A stretch of 39,088 nt of DNA, taken from contig DGTB01000126.1 in assembly GCA_002394185.1 (NCBI GenBank), positions 8,571-47,658 on the forward strand, read 5' to 3'. Of this stretch, positions 7,546 to 17,200 are shown in pieces. The notes beneath the pieces were generated by a model. The model was given only the letters and a program-made list of their open reading frames with translations, was not told the DNA's origin and made no database searches. Origin of the DNA: Bacteroidales bacterium UBA4347 (GTDB taxonomy: Bacteria > Bacteroidota > Bacteroidia > Bacteroidales > P3). Every line of letters begins with the position of its first letter. The first letter of the stretch is position 1. The translations under genes and the position numbers were made by a program.

Positions 7546-7575
7546 CACCCGATTTTGGAATCAAAAATCATCCAC

Positions 7576-7666
7576 GGAAAGGTGCTCGAGTGGTTGAAGA
7601 GGCCCGCCTGGAAAGCGAGTAAGCGTTAAAAGCGCTTCAAGGGTTCGAATCCCTTCCTTTCCGCCA
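7576..7666 (+). tRNA. tRNA-Ser (anticodon GGA)
   Basis: The cloverleaf can be drawn directly. The acceptor stem is GGAAAGG (7576-7582) with CCTTTCC (7656-7662). The anticodon loop CTGGAAA has GGA at 7610-7612, a long variable arm follows (typical of serine tRNA), and the T arm is AAGGG-TTCGAAT-CCCTT (7639-7655). Discriminator G7663 and an encoded CCA end the gene. The anticodon stem has one apparent C-A mismatch (7604 with 7618). It decodes UCC and UCU serine codons. Confidence 0.97.
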
Positions 7667-7703
7667 AAAGAAGTTGCAGACGATATGATTTGCAACTTCT
7701 TTT
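7666..7703 (+). terminator. Terminator behind tRNA-Ser
   Basis: A perfect 13-bp stem (7666-7678 with 7691-7703, 12-base loop) ends in a T run starting inside the stem. It begins at the terminal A of the tRNA CCA end. Confidence 0.88.
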
Positions 7704-7862
7704 TATTTTCTTGGTTTTCTGCTGTTTCCCGCTCTTGATAAAAGTTAAATAATGTTAAATTGGATTTGCCTTGTAGACTTTTGGGATTTTTCATGTTATA
7801 ATAGTATATGGAAAAAACAATTTTTTGGGGATAATTACGTTATGGAATACAAACATATTGTT

Positions 7863-10800
7863 ATGAAAGGCAGAAGGTTTTTTGCATTGGCTGTGTTCGT
7901 CGTTTCGGCGTTCTCTGTCTATGGGCAGAAGGACTTTGGCGGCAGCCGCCTGGACACCCTTATTGGCAATGGGCAGTATGCCACGGCCTACCCCTTGGCG
8001 CAGGAACAGTATCGGCAGGCGTTGCAGAAGGGCGGGAGCGACCTGCTTTCGTCGGCCTTCTACCTGACGGCCCTCGACTATGCCTACAGCAAGAGTCCCG
8101 AGGACTCGGCCTTGGCGCGCTACAGCCGGCTGACGCGCAGCCTGCGGGGGGCGGACCGTGCGGTGGCCTACGTGTTCCTCTACCAGACGTACCAGAAGCT
8201 GTACGAGCGTTTTTCCTACCGTATGCGGAATGACAGAATGGTCTCCGACGACCCTGCGCGGAATCCCCGCCTTTGGCATTGGCGGCGCATGGAGGACACG
8301 CTGAGGGTTTGCGTGGACAGCGTTTTGGCACAGGCCGAAGCCCTGCTGACGGCCGATGTGCGGAACTACAGCTGGATAGGGGTTGGCGAGAACGGCGTGC
8401 CCGTGGCCGACAGCAGTCTGCTGGGCACGCTGGTGCAGGCCTTGCTCAGCCCGTGCCATGCTTTTTCGGATTCTCTGGAGCAGTCGCTCCAGCAGCGTGT
8501 GTCGGCGTTGTATGCCGACGGCAGCGACGAGATGCGTCTGTGGCTCGACCTCTATCGCCTCGAGGGCAACTATCACGATTCGGTCCTCGCAGCCCTCGAC
8601 AGCCTCAAGCAATACTATATGCCCCGCCTCCAGAGCCTCGAGATGAAGGCCTGGATGGACTACCGGCGGGCCTTGTGCCTCTCCTACGCCGAGCGCAAGG
8701 TGGAGGCCGAGCGGCTGTGCCTGGAGGTGGAACGCACCTATGCGGGCACCTGCGGCGCCCGTTGGTGCCGCGAGTTGAGACGTGAGATTTGTGCCCCCGG
8801 CTTCGAGGTGAGTTACGATGTCACCGAGTCGTCGCGCCGCAGCCGTCTGGCCATGGTGGAGGGGCGCAATATGCGGTGGGTGGATTTCCGCCTCGTGCCT
8901 CGCGACAGCGTCCCCGACAGCCTGCGGCGTGTCAATAGGTTGGACACCCTGCGCACCCTGCCCGCCACGAAGGAGTGGCGGCAGGAGCTGCCCGATGCCG
9001 CCGACCACCTGACGCACCGCCACCTGGTGGCCCTGCCGCCGGTGCCGCAGGGCGACTACTACCTTGTGGCCATGACCGACAGCCTCTTCTGCTACAACGA
9101 CTACCAGTCGATCGATGCCACCTTCATCACCTACAGTTTCGACCGTGCTGCCGGCAAGATGACGCGCCTGCAACCCTCGTCGGGCTACCTGGTGGACCGC
9201 GTGACGGGCCAGCCGTTGGTGGGTCGCCGTGTGACGCTGCACCTCGGGAGCGTGCTGAGCGACCGCCGCCGTCGCCGCCAACGTACCGACAAGGAGGGCT
9301 ATTTCCACTTCCCCGTCTCCTCGTCGCGCTATGTGCTTCAGTTTGCCCACGGCCTTTCGGCCGATGTGGACGGCTACGAATACCATTATTGGGATAATCA
9401 AAATTACAGTTCTTTCGGTTCGGATTTTGTTAGGAGAAAAAAGTGGTCGAAGCACCTCGAGATTGTGATGACCGACCGCCCCATCTACCGCCTGGGCGAC
9501 ACGGTGCGTTTCAGCTGTGTGGCCTACAAGGAGAAGAACAGCGGCGAAGAGTGGGAGAAGAGGCTGAAGCCAGCCTCGAAGGTGAGACTCTTGGCAACCT
9601 TTGGCGACTACGATGTGGACACCCTGTGGCTCACCACCGACAAGCATGGCCGCTGCTGGGGCGAGTTCGTCATTCCGCCCGACGGGAAGAACGGCACCTA
9701 CTATCTGCGGGTGACAGAAATTAATTACTCCAAGTGGGGGGGTACCTACTACGACTACTGCGGGGTGGAGGTGGAGGCCTACAAGGCGCCGCGTTTTGCC
9801 GTGACGCTCTCCACCACCGCCGAAGGGTCCGCCGACACGGGTTCGGCGCGACGTTTCGGCCAGCCTATCACCGTCTACGGTGCCGCCATGAGCTTCAGCG
9901 GTGCACCCATGACGGGGGCGAAGGTGAAGTGGGAGGTGTCGTGCGAGCGGATGGTCGACCCGTGGCAGAGTACCTCCATAGCCAACGATTTCCCCTATGT
10001 CGACAGCCTGGCGGTGGACGACGACGGATTGTTCCAGTTTACCTTCACCCCCCAGCGCGACGATATTGCCGACGGGACGCCGGCGCTCCGGACTTATATC
10101 TATACCGCCTACGTGCGTGTCATGGATGCCGACGGCGAACTGCACGAGCAGCGCCTGGCGTTCCATGTGAGCGATGCCGACGGCTACTGCGTGGTTACCA
10201 CCGACGACCTGAGCCACCTGACGTTTGTCTACAACAACTTCGACCATCAGCCCCTGAAAGGCGATGTGCACGTGGAACTCTACCAGCTGCGGCAGCCCGA
10301 CACGCTGCGTGTGCTCCATCGCCTGATGCGGGAGCATCCCGATGCGCGGTGGGTGGGCAGTCGCGCGGCTTTCCGGGAGGCCTTCCCCCATCTGGCCTTC
10401 AGCCCCGAGGAGGGCGACCGGCACCTGTGGCCTGTGGTGGCCAAGCGCTACGAGGGCACCACCGGCGAGCGCCGTCTGGACATCGACGGCTTGCCGTCGG
10501 GCCTCTACCGCGTCAGCATCAGCACCCCCGACGGCGAGCGGCACGACACGCTGATCAACCATGTGGCCCGCGGCGGGAGGGTGACGGGCAACGACATGGT
10601 GTGGTTGCGCTCCACGCCGGACAGGGGGAACCCTTACGTGACTGTCAGCGTCCGCGTGGGCGACACCGTGCGCTTCGAGTTGGGCAGCCCCTTTGGCGAG
10701 CAGCCGCTCTACTACTGCGTCAGCCATGCCGCCAAGGTCTACCGCCGCGGCATGATGGTGCTCGACAGCAGCCGTGCCACCGAGTTTGTCATCCCCGTGA

Positions 10801-13800
10801 CGAGCGATATGAAGGACGGTTTCGTGGTGAACCTGACGGCTGTGCGCGACGGCCGGACCTTTAATTATCAATACAAGGCGTTTGTCGTCAGGCCCGACCT
10901 GCGGCTGACGGTGGACATAGAGACCTTCCGTGACCGCCTGCAGCCCGGCGAGCAGGAGCGGTGGCGTCTGCGCATCGCCAGCGGCGACACCCTGGACGGG
11001 CAGGCGCTGAAGACCCCTCAGTCCTCCGGACAGCTCCCCTTGGCAAGGGGAGCAGGTGTGGAGGCGAACCTCTGCCTGACGATGTACGACAAGGCGTTGG
11101 ACGAGCTCCAGGACCACCGCTATGGTTTCTGGCCATGGTTCATCGAGTCGCAGGATGTCAGGGTGTATGAGATGGGTACGCGTACCGGCACGATGACAGG
11201 AAAAGGGAATTTGCTGCCCTTCAGCGGCCGGCAGATTGCCAGCATGAATCGGCCGATGTTCGGACTTGCCCTGCCGTCGTCGGACGACTATTGCCGTCAG
11301 GTGGCCCTGCGTTTCTATCCCGGTGTTGTCAGGGGAACCATCGTCGATGCCAAGACCGGCGAGGCGTTGCCGTTTGTGGCTGTCGTGCTGAAGAGGAACG
11401 GCAAGAAGGAGGCAGTCGCCACCACGGATTTCGACGGAAATTTTGTCATAAATAAGATTCCCGCAGGCGAATACGAATTGGAGGTGTCTTTTGTGGGTTA
11501 CAAGCGCTTGAATCAACGGGTGACCATCGGCGCAGGCGTTGGCCAACGCTGGAACATCGCGTTGTCGTCCACGGCAACCTCCCTGGAGTGTGTGGAGATA
11601 GTGGCAGACAAGGTGCCGGTCATCGGGGTCGGCGCCCCCGAGAGCGGCGCACGCATGTCGGCAGATGACATCGCCCGCATGCCGGGAAACAGCGTCGAGG
11701 AGATTGTGGCCGCCGTGGGCGGCATGGGCTACAGCGACGCCCGAGGAGAGGTGACCATGCAGGGCGGCGTGCGCAAGCGCACGGGGGTGAATGTGCCCAA
11801 GGAGGCCATTGCGGAGATTCTGCCCCTGCTGCAGTTCGATGGCCGCGCTGGCGAGGCCCCGGCGTTGAGGAAGAACCTGTCGGCCGTGGCCCTGTTCGAG
11901 CCTGCCATGCGCAGCGACAAAGAGGGCAGGGTGGAGGTGTCGTTCACCATGCCCGACGGCCTCACACAATGGCGGCTGCACGGCTTCGCCTGGACCGACA
12001 ACTTCCAGGTGGGCGTCCTCGACCGCACGCTCTACACGCAGAAGGACCTGATGGTGCAGCCCCTCATGCCCCGCTTCCTGCGTCAAGGCGACACCACGGA
12101 GATCCGCGCCAAGGTCTCCAACCTCACCGACAGCGCCATGACCGTGGAGGTGAAGCTTGAAGTGGAAAGCGTGGAGAGTGGCCGAGTGACTGAGTGGCAG
12201 AGTGGCTGGGAGGCTGAGTGTCGGGTAGAGGCACACAGCAGTTCCGTTGTTGCCTTCCAGGTTCCGGTAGGGGACGACTGGCACATGGCCGAATATAAAA
12301 TAGCAGCCACTCAGTCACTCAGCCACTCAGCCACTCACCATCACACCGACGGCGAACAGGGGCGGCTGCCCGTGCTCTCGAACCGCGAGCGCGTCACCAC
12401 AAGCCACTTGCTATACATTGCCGGTACCACCGACCCTGCGCGTCCGAAGACGGCCAGCTACAGCTTCAGTTTCTCTCCCCTCGACTCGGTCTCCGTGGCG
12501 TTCAACGCCAGCCCGATGGACTATGCCGTGCAGGCGTTGCCGCAGTTCAAGCGCCATCGTATGCCGGGCAACCTCTATATGGCCAACAGCATCTATGTCA
12601 ACCACCTCTCCTCGACCCTCTTGCCGCTCAGCGACAAGGAGCGCAAGCGCAAGGTCAAGCAGGTGCGCGACGATTTGCACAACCTCCTGCAGGAGCAGAC
12701 TTCGCAGGGCGGATGGAGCTGGATGCCTGGAGGCAAGGAGACAAGTCTCCACATCACCGCTGCCATCCTCGAACGCCTCGCCCGCTGTACCTCGCTCATG
12801 TCGGGCGACTACTACAAGCGCTATTGGAAGACCGCCGTCGCAGCCCTCGACAAAGAGGTGGTAAGGTACTATCAGCAGTCAACCCAGCCACTCGGCTATT
12901 CAGTCACTCAGCCACTCTCCACCCTCTTCGCCCGCAGTTTCTACCTCGATATGTTCCCCCTCGCTGGGTGCGACAGCATTACCCGCGAGGCCTACGACTA
13001 CTACTACCGCCGTTGCAGGGTGCAGTCGGCGCAGGAGCTCTCCCTCATGAGTCAGGGGCAGCTTGCGCTCCTCATGCTGCGCATGGGTGATACGGCCGAG
13101 GCCGTCGCCATGGCCAACCGCATCAAAGAGATGGCCCATACGGACGAGCAACAGGGCATGTACTGGGTGGGGAACGTCGCCGGCTACGGCTGGTACCAGC
13201 GTCCGGTGGAGACGGCATCGCTGCTGGTGGATGTCTTCGCCGATGTGCTGAAGGACTGGGAGTCCGTGAACCGCATACAGCAATGGATCCTCTCCGCCAA
13301 GCAGGGCACCACGTGGAAGACCGATATGGCCACGGCCAGCGCCGTCGCCGCCCTCCTGCGGCAGCCTGCCGACACCGTCCGTTCCCTCCCTGCCACCCTC
13401 ACTGTCAACGGCCAGCCCTATGAGGAGTTCAAACAGAGCCATGCCGGCGAGGACGCCGGCGCTCCAAAGGAGCCAGCAACTTTCAATTTTCAATTGGAGA
13501 ACCCCTCGCCCTATCCCGCCTGGGGGGCAGTCTTCTGCAGCCGCGAGCTGCCGCTGGACAGCATCCGTTACGACGGCACCGCCATCAGCCTCCGCAAGAC
13601 CCTCAGCCTGGTCGCTGCCGACGGCAGCCTCCGCCTCCTCGGCCCCGACGCCGTGCTGCATGTCGGCGACCGAGTGCGTGTGCATATTGACATATACTGC
13701 GAGCGCGACATGGACAACATGGTCCTCGTCGACCAGCGTGCCGCCGCCTTCGAGCCGGTGAGCACCGCCAGCGGATGGCAGTGGTGCTGTGGCGTCGGCT

Positions 13801-14018
13801 CGGCCGACAACGACGGTCTGCGCTACTATGTCGACGTGCGCGACGAAAGCCACAACTGCTACATCGACCGCCTGAACGAGGGTCGCTACTATGTGGAGTA
13901 CGACTTATGGGTCCGCCATGCCGGCACCTTCGAGTGCGGCATCGGTGTGCTCCGCAGCGTCTACGCCCCCGAATTCCGTGCCAACACCCCGTCCGTCAAA
14001 CTCCGGGTAGCGGATTGA
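7863..14018 (+). CDS. Alpha-2-macroglobulin family protein with inserted CarboxypepD_reg/plug-like segment
   Basis: This 2051-residue secreted or periplasmic protein has a signal peptide (MKGRRFFALAVFVVSAFSVYGQ). An in-frame ATG at 7842 is an alternative start. MG2-type macroglobulin sequence (DRPIYRLGDTVRFSC, near 9470) and an A2M domain (MPDGLTQWRLHGFAWTDNF, near 11950) identify the family, which in bacteria is thought to trap proteases. No CGEQ thioester motif is present, so it would be a thioester-free member. Between the two lies a carboxypeptidase-regulatory beta-sandwich (RGTIVDAKTGEALPFVAVV, from about 11328) and a TonB-plug-like stretch (MSADDIARMPGNSVEEIV, about 11655). The gene ends in VYAPEFRANTPSVKLRVAD. 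Five short repeat elements are inserted in frame (11011-11062, 12171-12221, 12304-12339, 12877-12920, 13440-13467). No clear promoter was found between the tRNA terminator and the start. Confidence 0.9.
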   Translation: MKGRRFFALAVFVVSAFSVYGQKDFGGSRLDTLIGNGQYATAYPLAQEQYRQALQKGGSDLLSSAFYLTALDYAYSKSPEDSALARYSRLTRSLRGADRAVAYVFLYQTYQKLYERFSYRMRNDRMVSDDPARNPRLWHWRRMEDTLRVCVDSVLAQAEALLTADVRNYSWIGVGENGVPVADSSLLGTLVQALLSPCHAFSDSLEQSLQQRVSALYADGSDEMRLWLDLYRLEGNYHDSVLAALDSLKQYYMPRLQSLEMKAWMDYRRALCLSYAERKVEAERLCLEVERTYAGTCGARWCRELRREICAPGFEVSYDVTESSRRSRLAMVEGRNMRWVDFRLVPRDSVPDSLRRVNRLDTLRTLPATKEWRQELPDAADHLTHRHLVALPPVPQGDYYLVAMTDSLFCYNDYQSIDATFITYSFDRAAGKMTRLQPSSGYLVDRVTGQPLVGRRVTLHLGSVLSDRRRRRQRTDKEGYFHFPVSSSRYVLQFAHGLSADVDGYEYHYWDNQNYSSFGSDFVRRKKWSKHLEIVMTDRPIYRLGDTVRFSCVAYKEKNSGEEWEKRLKPASKVRLLATFGDYDVDTLWLTTDKHGRCWGEFVIPPDGKNGTYYLRVTEINYSKWGGTYYDYCGVEVEAYKAPRFAVTLSTTAEGSADTGSARRFGQPITVYGAAMSFSGAPMTGAKVKWEVSCERMVDPWQSTSIANDFPYVDSLAVDDDGLFQFTFTPQRDDIADGTPALRTYIYTAYVRVMDADGELHEQRLAFHVSDADGYCVVTTDDLSHLTFVYNNFDHQPLKGDVHVELYQLRQPDTLRVLHRLMREHPDARWVGSRAAFREAFPHLAFSPEEGDRHLWPVVAKRYEGTTGERRLDIDGLPSGLYRVSISTPDGERHDTLINHVARGGRVTGNDMVWLRSTPDRGNPYVTVSVRVGDTVRFELGSPFGEQPLYYCVSHAAKVYRRGMMVLDSSRATEFVIPVTSDMKDGFVVNLTAVRDGRTFNYQYKAFVVRPDLRLTVDIETFRDRLQPGEQERWRLRIASGDTLDGQALKTPQSSGQLPLARGAGVEANLCLTMYDKALDELQDHRYGFWPWFIESQDVRVYEMGTRTGTMTGKGNLLPFSGRQIASMNRPMFGLALPSSDDYCRQVALRFYPGVVRGTIVDAKTGEALPFVAVVLKRNGKKEAVATTDFDGNFVINKIPAGEYELEVSFVGYKRLNQRVTIGAGVGQRWNIALSSTATSLECVEIVADKVPVIGVGAPESGARMSADDIARMPGNSVEEIVAAVGGMGYSDARGEVTMQGGVRKRTGVNVPKEAIAEILPLLQFDGRAGEAPALRKNLSAVALFEPAMRSDKEGRVEVSFTMPDGLTQWRLHGFAWTDNFQVGVLDRTLYTQKDLMVQPLMPRFLRQGDTTEIRAKVSNLTDSAMTVEVKLEVESVESGRVTEWQSGWEAECRVEAHSSSVVAFQVPVGDDWHMAEYKIAATQSLSHSATHHHTDGEQGRLPVLSNRERVTTSHLLYIAGTTDPARPKTASYSFSFSPLDSVSVAFNASPMDYAVQALPQFKRHRMPGNLYMANSIYVNHLSSTLLPLSDKERKRKVKQVRDDLHNLLQEQTSQGGWSWMPGGKETSLHITAAILERLARCTSLMSGDYYKRYWKTAVAALDKEVVRYYQQSTQPLGYSVTQPLSTLFARSFYLDMFPLAGCDSITREAYDYYYRRCRVQSAQELSLMSQGQLALLMLRMGDTAEAVAMANRIKEMAHTDEQQGMYWVGNVAGYGWYQRPVETASLLVDVFADVLKDWESVNRIQQWILSAKQGTTWKTDMATASAVAALLRQPADTVRSLPATLTVNGQPYEEFKQSHAGEDAGAPKEPATFNFQLENPSPYPAWGAVFCSRELPLDSIRYDGTAISLRKTLSLVAADGSLRLLGPDAVLHVGDRVRVHIDIYCERDMDNMVLVDQRAAAFEPVSTASGWQWCCGVGSADNDGLRYYVDVRDESHNCYIDRLNEGRYYVEYDLWVRHAGTFECGIGVLRSVYAPEFRANTPSVKLRVAD
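11011..11062. repeat. Palindromic mini-element inserted in the macroglobulin frame
   Basis: The core is a perfect hairpin GCTCCCCTT-GGC-AAGGGGAGC (11033-11053), preceded by CCCTCAGTCCTCCGGACA. It adds a low-complexity protein segment (KTPQSSGQLPLARGAGV) that does not look like the surrounding domain. It resembles, from memory, intergenic repeats widespread in Bacteroidales. Confidence 0.6.
12171..12221 (-). repeat. CACTCAG-type repeat, copy 1 (inverted)
   Basis: The reverse complement reads CCCAGCCACTC, then TGCCACTCAGTCACTCGGCC, then ACTCTCCAC. It aligns with copy 3 (12877-12920) over about 40 bases with four differences, in the opposite orientation. It lies within the macroglobulin coding frame. 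Confidence 0.7.
12304..12339 (+). repeat. CACTCAG-type repeat, copy 2
   Basis: There are four runs of CACTCAG/CACTCA at 8-9 base spacing, read in frame as a serine/histidine-rich segment (TQSLSHSATHHH). It is the same unit as copies 1 and 3. Confidence 0.65.
12877..12920 (+). repeat. CACTCAG-type repeat, copy 3
   Basis: It starts CCCAGCCACTCGGCTATTCA and continues GTCACTCAGCCACTCTCC. It is a near-match to the reverse complement of copy 1 and is translated as STQPLGYSVTQPLST in the macroglobulin. Confidence 0.7.
13440..13467 (-). repeat. GGAGCGCCGG-type element in the macroglobulin frame
   Basis: On the minus strand it reads TGGAGCGCCGGCGTCCTCGC followed by CGGCAT. The same unit occurs twice, as an inverted pair, in the membrane-protein gene at 34958-35020. 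Here it encodes HAGEDAGAP and is followed by a TTTCAATTTTCAATT tract. Confidence 0.7.
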
Positions 14019-14022
14019 TTTT
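13967..14022 (+). repeat. 56-bp direct repeat, copy A (3' end of macroglobulin gene)
   Basis: It covers the last 17 codons, the stop and four following T-rich bases of the macroglobulin gene. It is identical at 53 of 56 positions to 34042-34097, on the far side of the giant gene and in the same orientation. Confidence 0.92.
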
Positions 14023-14032
14023 ATCAATTTTA

Positions 14033-14047
14033 TCAACAATTTGTTGA
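14033..14047 (+). terminator. Possible weak terminator after the macroglobulin gene
   Basis: A short 6-bp stem TCAACA-ATT-TGTTGA is followed by an A/T-rich run. The stem is weak, so termination here is tentative. Confidence 0.35.
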
Positions 14048-14054
14048 AAAATAT

Positions 14055-14085
14055 TTTGTTTTTTGCGTTTTTTTGCGTACATTTG
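14055..14085 (+). promoter_or_regulatory. Promoter of the giant T9SS cargo gene
   Basis: TTTG (14055-14058), exactly 19 bases, then TACATTTG (14078-14085) form a complete Bacteroidota promoter. The predicted transcript start near 14092 leaves a leader of about 165 bases before the ATG. I recognise no riboswitch in that leader; it holds only a short dyad ATCCG/CGGAT around 14202-14219. Confidence 0.85.
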
Positions 14086-14257
14086 CAAAAGGACATTTGG
14101 TATAGTTGTGAATTTATAATATTGATACTGAGTTGTATGGGAGGGATTAAGGGTTGCTTTGGACCCGAAGATCAAGCCTGCCTGTATTCATATTCTCTAT
14201 CCGCGCGTATACGGATGTCCACCAATGAACAGGAATGTGTAACAAAAAATAACAACC

Positions 14258-17200
14258 ATGAAACAGAAGTATTTCTTCAGCGTAATCATCATGATGACAG
14301 CCATGCTGCTATCAGCGGTGCCTATGAGGGCGCAGAGCCAGGTGACGTCGTGTCCGGTGACGCTAACGATGTACGACTCGTACGGTGACGGCTGGAACGA
14401 TGCCGCGCTTGAGGTCTATCAGTATGACTCCCTCATAGGGAGTTTCACGTTCAACGCAGGACGTGAATCGGTGCAGACGCTTACTTTGGCGGCTGCTGAA
14501 GTGCGTTTGGTGTGGCGTCGCGGCCAGTACGACAGCGAGTGTACGTTTACGTTCACTGATGTTGACGGTAGCGAACTTTTTGCCTTCGATGTCGGCACTT
14601 TGCCCTATGATGAGATGGGCGATACGCTCGGTCTGGGTTCCTTTGTCAGCAGTTGTCCCTCTTGTTATAGGCCAACGGGGTTGCGGTTGGCCAATGTGAC
14701 CCCGAGCAGTATGGGGGTGACGTGGACTCCGCGTGAGGGGACGCAGTGGCAGGCCCTCTGTGTGCCCCACGGTATGTCTTCTGCAACGATGAATCCTGTG
14801 ACGCTGAGCGCCAATACATTCACCGCTGAGGGTCTGCAGCCCAACACGGCTTACGACTTCTATGTGCGGGCTCTCTGCGGCGACGATGGCGCCAGCCGCT
14901 ATGCGACGTGTAGCGGTGTCACCGCCGACACAGCGGCGGGATGCTCTTACACGGTGACGCTCACCGACCAAAACAACTCTGCCTTTTCGGGATGGGTGGT
15001 GCTGGTGTGCCATGAGTCGGGTGTGGCATTGGACACGCTGCGTTTCCCCAATTCTGTGCTCGACTACAGCCGTTACGAACAGACTATCAGACACAGCGCA
15101 CAGAAGCTCTACCTGAAGGTCGTGCCCGACAATACCAATATTTGGTATGGTGCGCTGGGGATGACGGTTGTCGATGCCAATGGCGACACGGTGCTGATGT
15201 ACAATTTTGACAATTTGAACCTCAACGACGAATACTTCGACAGCATAGACTATTTCTGCCCCTCCTGCTTGGCTCCGGCGGTGACCGCCCAGGCCCTCGA
15301 CTCCACCAGCGTACTTCTGAGTTGGAGCAGTACCGGCGCCGACAGTTACCTGATTGAATACGGTACGTTCTCCAATGACACCGCAAGCAGCACGAGGCTT
15401 TCGACGACCGACACTTTCCTGGTGATTTCGAACCTTGTCGCCGGCACTCGTTATGCGGCCTTCGTGGCTGGCGTGTGCGACGGGACTGACACTTCCGCTT
15501 TCCGCCGTGTGGAGTTCGCTCCCGCCCAGGGTATCCTCCAGAGGATATATGTCAACATGGGCAAGAACGACACCACCGACGGCCGCTCGTGGAGCACTGC
15601 CTACCACACTGTGGGCGAAGCGCAGCGCTGCGCCTATGAGCAGGGGCTCCTCTATGGTAACTACCCCGATATCTGGGTGGCTGAAGGATACTATTCCGAG
15701 AGCCTGCAAGTATACCCCTCGCAGCATATCTATGGTGGCTTTGCGGGTGACGAGACAGACCTCAGTCAGCGCCAATGGCAGCAAAATCATACCGTCATAG
15801 ACGGTGGTTGGAACGGCTTCTGCCTGACTCAGGCTGAACCCTTCACCGCCGCCACGCAGACCGTTTTCGACGGCTTGCACTTCGGCAATGGTCGGACGAT
15901 GAACGGCTCGGCTCCTGTCAGCCTCAAGGCGCACACCGTGCTCCGCAACTGTGGCATTGAGAACTGCAGCAGCAACGACCAGACGGGACATGGCCTGCTG
16001 AGCATTGTCGGCGACCCCGACCATGTGATTACCGCTGTCGAGAATTGCATCTTGCAGGACGGCAGGAGCTTTGGCAGCGTCATCTATGTGGAGAATGCCC
16101 GCATAGACAACAGCCTCATCATACACAACACTACGGCGACCGCCGTCGCTGAACTGGGAGAGGGCGGTGCCCTGCGCCACTGCGACGTGGTGGCCAATAT
16201 GTTGTTCGACTACGGCAACACCCACGTCGTGTCGCTCGCCTCCGGAGCTGCGCTAACGAACAGCATCGTGGCCCAAAACACCCTGCAGGACAACACGAGC
16301 GGTATGGTCCACTACATGACCGCCAACCTGGTCAACACCTTCGACGGCGTCAGCTATAGCGCCCTCAATGGTGCCGTCAGCGGTACGGGCAATATCGGTG
16401 TGGACACCCTCAATGCCGGCAGCGACCCCCAGCAGCACTACCTCAACTTCATCGACCCCGGCAATGGCGACTACCGCCTCAACCCCGGCTCGGCAGCCAT
16501 CGACGCCGCCATTCCCCTTACCGGATTGTCCTCCACCGACCTGACCTCCGGTGTCCGCGTCTATGGCACTGCTCCCGACATGGGCTGCTATGAGAATACC
16601 GGCTACTTTGTCTGTCTCGCCCCGACGGGGTTTGCGGCCCGCGTTGTCGAACCCGCCAGCGTACAGCTCAGTTGGTCCGGTGCCATCGTCGACGGCTACG
16701 AGGTCAGCTACTGCCCTGTCGACGGCCAGCTGTGGACCTCCGTCAGCATCCCCTCTGCCAGCGGCTACACCCTCACCGGGCTGGAAGAATATAAAAATTA
16801 TATGGTACGTGTGCGCGCGATATGCAGCGGCACCCCCACGGACTACAGCGATACACTCTACTTCAATAGCGGTTGCCGCAATCCCATCGCCTCGTTGGTG
16901 GTGGGCAGCAGGGATGGCTACAACAGCACCCGCTCCGACCTCCCCATCAACATGCGCTACCCCTACAGCGGCAGCTACATCCTGCTGCGTGCCTCCGAGC
17001 TGGGCGGCGAGCCTCGCACCATCGACACCCTCGGCTTCCGCTACACCAGCGGTAGCACCATGACTCGCCATCTCCGCCTCGGCCTCGCCGCTACCCGCCT
17101 CGATGAGTTGACCGATGCCACGGTGCCCTCCGTCGACAGCCTGCCTGTGCAGGAGGTCTTCGACGGCGAGTACACATTCAGCAGCTACGACTGGTGCCGC

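Noticed and set aside
7576..7703. tRNA-Ser as an integration site for a genomic island
   Set aside because: No integrase gene and no repeated tRNA 3' end were found; the tRNA is followed directly by its own terminator.
7791..12284. A 1497-codon open frame antisense to the macroglobulin gene
   Set aside because: It is a shadow of GC-rich third codon positions; it has no family resemblance, is rich in His, Gln, Val, Gly and Ala, and the sense strand has clear domains and a signal peptide.
12400..12800. A thioester site (CGEQ) in the macroglobulin
   Set aside because: The motif is absent from the whole protein.
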